NCBI GenBank assembly: GCA_031258505.1
Contig: JAIRMT010000049.1
Coordinates: 1-7,906, forward strand
Length of the DNA stretch: 7,906 nucleotides
Reading direction: 5' to 3'
Source: Treponema sp.
GTDB lineage: Bacteria > Spirochaetota > Spirochaetia > Treponematales > Breznakiellaceae
A model generated the notes under the pieces. The model made no database searches and had not been told where the DNA came from. It worked only from the letters and a program-made list of their open reading frames with translations. This document shows positions 5,299 to 7,906 of this stretch, in pieces (position 1 is the stretch's first letter; each line of letters starts with the position of its first letter). The position numbers were made by a program, and so were the translations under genes.

Positions 5299-6786
5299 GT
5301 GAAAACGGTATGTGGTATTGATTTAGGAACCCAAAGTTGCAAGGTTCTGATTTACGATTATGAGGCGAAAACGGTTCTTGCCCGTTCTCAGACGCCTATT
5401 GACCTGATATCGGAGAATGATGGAACCAGAGAGCAGAAGGCTGAATGGTACGATGCGGCGCTGAAAAGCTGTTTTGATAAGATTGACGCGGGTCTCAAGG
5501 CTACGGTCGCGGCAATCGGAATTTCCGGCCATCAGCACAGTTTTGTTCCGCTTGACGAGGCTGGGAAGCCGCTCTACAACGTCAAGCTCTGGTGCGATAC
5601 ATCAACCGCCGCCGAGTGCGAGCAGATCACCGGCGCGGCGAGTGGCGAGGCTGTACTCATCGCCGAAACCGGCCTTCCCATGCGACCCGGATACACAGCC
5701 CCCAAGGTACAGTGGCTCAAAAACCACAAGCCTGAACTCTTCGCCAAACTGCGGCATATCCTGCTTCCCCATGACTATCTCAACTTCCTGCTCACCGGCG
5801 AGTACACGGCGGAATACGGTGACGCTTCAGGAACCGCGCTCTTTGATGTGCGTAAACGTGAGTGGTCAAAAAAGGTCTGCGCCCTCATCGATCCGGCGGT
5901 CATTGGGTATCTGCCCAGACTTGTTGAACCGGGCGCTATTGCCGGCAAAGTGTCAGAGACAGCGGCGGCACTCTTTGGACTGCCAGTCGGCGCACTGGTG
6001 GCAAGTGGCGGCGGGGATAACATGATGGGCGCGATTGGAACGGGTGCGGTTAAAGACGGCTTTCTCACCATGAGTCTGGGAACCTCTGGCACCCTTTTTG
6101 GTTTTTCCAATACGCCGGTTATCGATCCCTCTGGAAACCTCGCAGCGTTCTGTTCCTCAAGCGGTGGGTGGCTTCCTCTGCTCTGTACCATGAACTGCAC
6201 TGTGGCAAGCGAGGAGTTCCGCGCGCTCTTTGGTCTTGACGTAAAAGCCTTTGATGCGGAAGCCGCGAAAGCGCCCATTGGCGCGGACGGCATGGTTATC
6301 CTGCCGTTTTTCAATGGGGAACGTACCCCGAATTTGCCCAATGGCAGAGCCAGCGTTAATGGCGCGACTAGCGCGAACTTCAAGCGCGAAAACCTCGCGC
6401 GCGCCAGTCTTGAGGCCGCGATTTTCGGTATGCGTATCGGGATGGAAGGCTTTAGCGAACTTGGTTTCAAAGCCCGGGAAATCCGGCTCATAGGCGGCGG
6501 CGCGAAAAGCAAAATATGGCAGAGCATCGCGGCCAATGTGATGAACCTGCCGGTGCGCGTTCCCAAGGGCGACGAAGCCGCTGCTATGGGCGGCGCGATT
6601 CAGGCGCTCTGGACGCTTTTGAAAAAAGATGCCCCAGACGTATCAATCGAGTCGCTTGTTGACGAACACGTTGTTCTTGACGGCGGCGCAACAGCCACCC
6701 CTGACCCTGACTCGGTTACCGCGTACAACGCCGCGTATCAGGAATACGCGAAGTATTTAGCCGCGTTAAGCCCGCTGTATAAATAA
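5299..6786 (+). CDS. xylB: Xylulokinase
   Basis: 495 aa FGGY-family kinase, cytoplasmic. It phosphorylates D-xylulose to D-xylulose 5-phosphate with ATP, feeding the pentose phosphate pathway. Seen in order: GIDLGTQSCKVLIYD (6-20), first phosphate loop; GISGHQHSFVPLD (74-86), substrate-binding region with H80; LWCDTST (97-103) with D100; YGDASGTALFD (173-183); ASGGGDNMMGAIGTG (235-249), with D240 as the probable catalytic base; TMSLGTSGTLF (257-267), second phosphate loop; LIGGGAKSKIWQSIAANVM (397-415), adenosine motif; and EAAAMGGAIQA (426-436). Length and motif set match xylulokinase; another FGGY sugar specificity cannot be fully excluded. Start is GTG 5299 with AAGGAG at 5287-5292, 6 bases before. 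The inverted repeat at 5239-5272 probably controls it. No xylose isomerase gene is in the window. The gene is intact, and a strong hairpin follows at 6801. Confidence 0.93.
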   Translation: MKTVCGIDLGTQSCKVLIYDYEAKTVLARSQTPIDLISENDGTREQKAEWYDAALKSCFDKIDAGLKATVAAIGISGHQHSFVPLDEAGKPLYNVKLWCDTSTAAECEQITGAASGEAVLIAETGLPMRPGYTAPKVQWLKNHKPELFAKLRHILLPHDYLNFLLTGEYTAEYGDASGTALFDVRKREWSKKVCALIDPAVIGYLPRLVEPGAIAGKVSETAAALFGLPVGALVASGGGDNMMGAIGTGAVKDGFLTMSLGTSGTLFGFSNTPVIDPSGNLAAFCSSSGGWLPLLCTMNCTVASEEFRALFGLDVKAFDAEAAKAPIGADGMVILPFFNGERTPNLPNGRASVNGATSANFKRENLARASLEAAIFGMRIGMEGFSELGFKAREIRLIGGGAKSKIWQSIAANVMNLPVRVPKGDEAAAMGGAIQALWTLLKKDAPDVSIESLVDEHVVLDGGATATPDPDSVTAYNAAYQEYAKYLAALSPLYK

Positions 6787-6800
6787 TTAAGCCAAAGAGC

Positions 6801-6825
6801 AGAGGCGCGGCCATGCCGTGCCTCT
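6801..6825 (+). terminator. Strong hairpin downstream of xylB
   Basis: An 11-bp stem (6801-6811 with 6815-6825; arms AGAGGCGCGGC and GCCGTGCCTCT, one G-U pair) closes a 3-base loop, 14 bases after the xylB stop codon. It is GC-rich and very stable but is followed by CTCAAAGGAG instead of a U-run. It may be a factor-dependent terminator or an mRNA end stabiliser rather than a classical intrinsic terminator. Confidence 0.55.
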
Positions 6826-6869
6826 CTCAAAGGAGCTAAACTTCAGAATCATGCGAGATAGTTTTCCGC

Positions 6870-7058
6870 CTCAAAGCAAATGTGATTTGCCTCAAAGCAA
6901 ATGTGATTTGCCCCAAAGCAAATGTGATTTGCCCCAAAGCAAATGTGATTTGCCTCAAAACAAATGTGATTTGCCCCAAAGCAAATGTGATTTGCCTCAA
7001 AACAAATGTGATTTGCCTCAAAACAAATGTGATTTGCCCCAAAGCAAATGTGATTTGC
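6870..7058. repeat. Tandem 21-bp repeat, type A, 9 copies
   Basis: Nine contiguous 21-bp units begin at 6870, 6891, 6912, 6933, 6954, 6975, 6996, 7017 and 7038 with no spacers. Each starts CTCAAA or CCCAAA and holds the dyad GCAAAT-GTG-ATTTGC. Only two positions vary: unit base 2 (T/C) and unit base 7 (G/A). The G/A change opens the outermost pair but leaves CAAAT-GTG-ATTTG in every copy. Because 21 is a multiple of 3, several frames stay open by construction, for example one reading PQSKCDL repeatedly. Base 7 changes an amino acid in both open plus-strand frames, so variation does not point to a protein. AAAGGAG (6830-6836) and ATG 6851 precede the array, so translation cannot be excluded. 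Confidence 0.95.
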
Positions 7059-7268
7059 CTCAGGGAAAATGTTCTCTGGCTCAGGGAAAATGTTCTCTGG
7101 CTCAGGGAAAATGTTCTCTGGCTCAGGGAAAATGTTCTCTGGCTCAGGGAAAATGTTCTCTGGCTCAGGGAAAATGTTCTCCGGCTCAGAGAAAATGTTC
7201 TCCGGCTCAGGGAAAATGTTCTCTGGCTCAGGGAAAATGTTCTCTGGCTCAGGGAAAATGTTCTCTGT
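7059..7268. repeat. Tandem 21-bp repeat, type B, 10 copies
   Basis: Ten contiguous 21-bp units begin at 7059 and run to 7268 in the same phase as type A, with one sharp changeover. Units start CTCAGGGAA, then AATG, then TTCTCTGG. CAGGGAA and TTCTCTG form a 7-bp stem with one G-U pair and loop AATG. Variants: base 19 T to C in the units at 7164 and 7185, base 6 G to A at 7185 (converting the G-U pair to A-U), and a final T in the last unit. Types A and B agree at 14 of 21 positions, including CTCA and AAATGT, so they probably share an ancestor. The period equals two turns of B-DNA, which puts all the dyads on one face of the helix. Confidence 0.95.
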
Positions 7269-7282
7269 ATTGTAGTTAGTGA

Positions 7283-7864
7283 TGGAATGGTGGATCACAA
7301 GGTACAATATATGGAGGAGGTGGAGGAGGTGGAAGTGATATTCGACTTATTGGTGGTTCATGGAATTCGACCGAAAGTCTTAAATCACGAATAATTGTTG
7401 CCGGAGGAGGAGGTGGAGGATATGGTGGTATATCTTGTCATAGATCTGGTTCATCAGGAGGTGGTCTAAATGGATCAGTATTTACAAATACATCAATAAA
7501 TTGTGATACAATTGAATATCTCTGTACAGCTACACAATATGGATGTGAAGGAGGAGGAACAGATTCACAACAAAATCGAGGTACATTTGGAGCAGGAACA
7601 TATTACGATTCACCATATTCACCAGGTGGAGGAGGTGGATATTGGGGTGGTGGTTCATCAAATCGATGTTCAGGTGGGGGATCAGGATATATTGGAGCAG
7701 TTGGAGCATATCAAAATGATTATCCTTCCACTTCTTTTAGTTCACATATAGGTAATGGACTTATAATTATCATAACTCTACGATTTCCTTATCATACCTG
7801 TAAAAATCATTTAAATAATCTCTTTTCATTTTTAAAATACTCCATACCTCAATTTTTATCATAA
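7283..7864 (+). pseudogene. 5'-truncated glycine-rich protein, foreign-looking
   Basis: A frame of 193 codons runs from just after TGA (7280-7282) to TAA (7862-7864). It has no methionine codon, so it cannot start here by normal rules. It reads WNGGSQGTIYGGGGGGGS, then DIRLIGGSWN and SLKSRIIVAGGGGGGYGG, a middle with four Cys (INCDTIEYLCTATQYGC preceded by SCHRSG), then GTFGAGTYY, PGGGGGYWGGG and GGGSGYIG, ending SHIGNGLIIITLRF plus a basic-aromatic tail. The order WNGG / Gly-run / DIRL / SRIIVAGGGGG / GTFGAG / GGGGGYWGGG / GSGYI / GNG-hydrophobic is that of ALK-type Gly_rich domain proteins, very numerous in trichomonads and also found in some low-GC gut bacteria. Codons are strongly A/T-ending (GGA, TCA, ACA), unlike xylB. 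The frame loses its upstream part exactly at the end of the repeat array. It is either a truncated transferred gene or a misjoined contig end. Confidence 0.65.
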
Positions 7865-7906
7865 TTTTCATTTTTTTTTTCTATTAATATACCATAAGTT
7901 TTATCT
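7865..7906. other. AT-rich tail after the glycine-rich frame
   Basis: This stretch is almost entirely A and T, with a long T-run around 7871-7880. No hairpin precedes the T-run, so it is not a bacterial-type terminator. It could be a protist 3' flank. Nothing else is visible. Confidence 0.4.

Noticed and set aside
5775..6566. 263-codon open frame on the minus strand
   Set aside because: Antisense shadow of xylB, with low-complexity composition and no recognisable motifs.
6870..7268. CRISPR array
   Set aside because: Units are 21 bp, contiguous and near-identical, with no variable spacers, and no cas gene is seen.
6818..7279. Repeat protein of PQSKCDL and QGKCSLA heptads (plus strand), or ENIFPEP/ANHICFE on the minus strand
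   Set aside because: A 21-bp period keeps frames open automatically. In none of the frames checked are the differences between units mostly synonymous. ATG 6851 with AAAGGAG 14 bases upstream leaves it possible but unsupported.
7503..7751. 82-codon plus-strand frame beginning with ATG in the AT-rich end
   Set aside because: It is a shifted reading of the glycine-rich frame and shows no family features, while the overlapping frame has ordered Gly_rich motifs.

Overview
The first ~6.8 kb look like chromosomal DNA of a bacterium with roughly 50% GC, most likely a spirochaete of the Treponema group, possibly a gut or termite-gut type. That assignment rests on gene content and on the resemblance of the 194-aa protein at 1363-1947 to a conserved Treponema protein. 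It is a recollection-level judgement, not a search result. The last ~620 bp differ sharply: AT-rich, with A/T-ending codons, and encoding the end of a glycine-rich protein of a kind common in trichomonads and in some low-GC gut bacteria.

Layout. 1-323: 3' part of a PD-(D/E)XK nuclease-like gene (+). 415-1146: thiamine pyrophosphokinase (-), with an alternative ATA start backed by an ideal Shine-Dalgarno. 1147-1362: non-coding, with an inverted repeat and a short stretch related to the later repeat array. 1363-1947: conserved coiled-coil protein (+), closed by a strong hairpin terminator at 1991-2041. 2055-4307: two minus-strand genes, a Gfo/Idh/MocA dehydrogenase followed by a TIM-barrel sugar isomerase/epimerase, apparently one operon. 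4308-4477: AT-rich divergent regulatory region. 4478-5200: orphan NarL/LuxR response regulator (+). 5230-5272: a -10-like box overlapped by a long inverted repeat, then 5299-6786 xylulokinase (xylB, +). 6801-6825: strong hairpin. 6870-7268: nineteen uninterrupted 21-bp units, nine of one type and then ten of another, each with its own dyad. 7283-7864: start-less glycine-rich reading frame.

The dehydrogenase, the isomerase and xylB suggest a sugar or polyol catabolic neighbourhood. NAD-dependent oxidation and isomerisation of a sugar or cyclitol would lie on one side, and phosphorylation of D-xylulose on the other. The response regulator between them is a plausible but unproven controller, and no sensor kinase is present. 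The most unusual parts are the two-type 21-bp array and the abrupt compositional and taxonomic change just after it. That change may be an assembly chimera made at a repeat or a real acquisition of foreign DNA.
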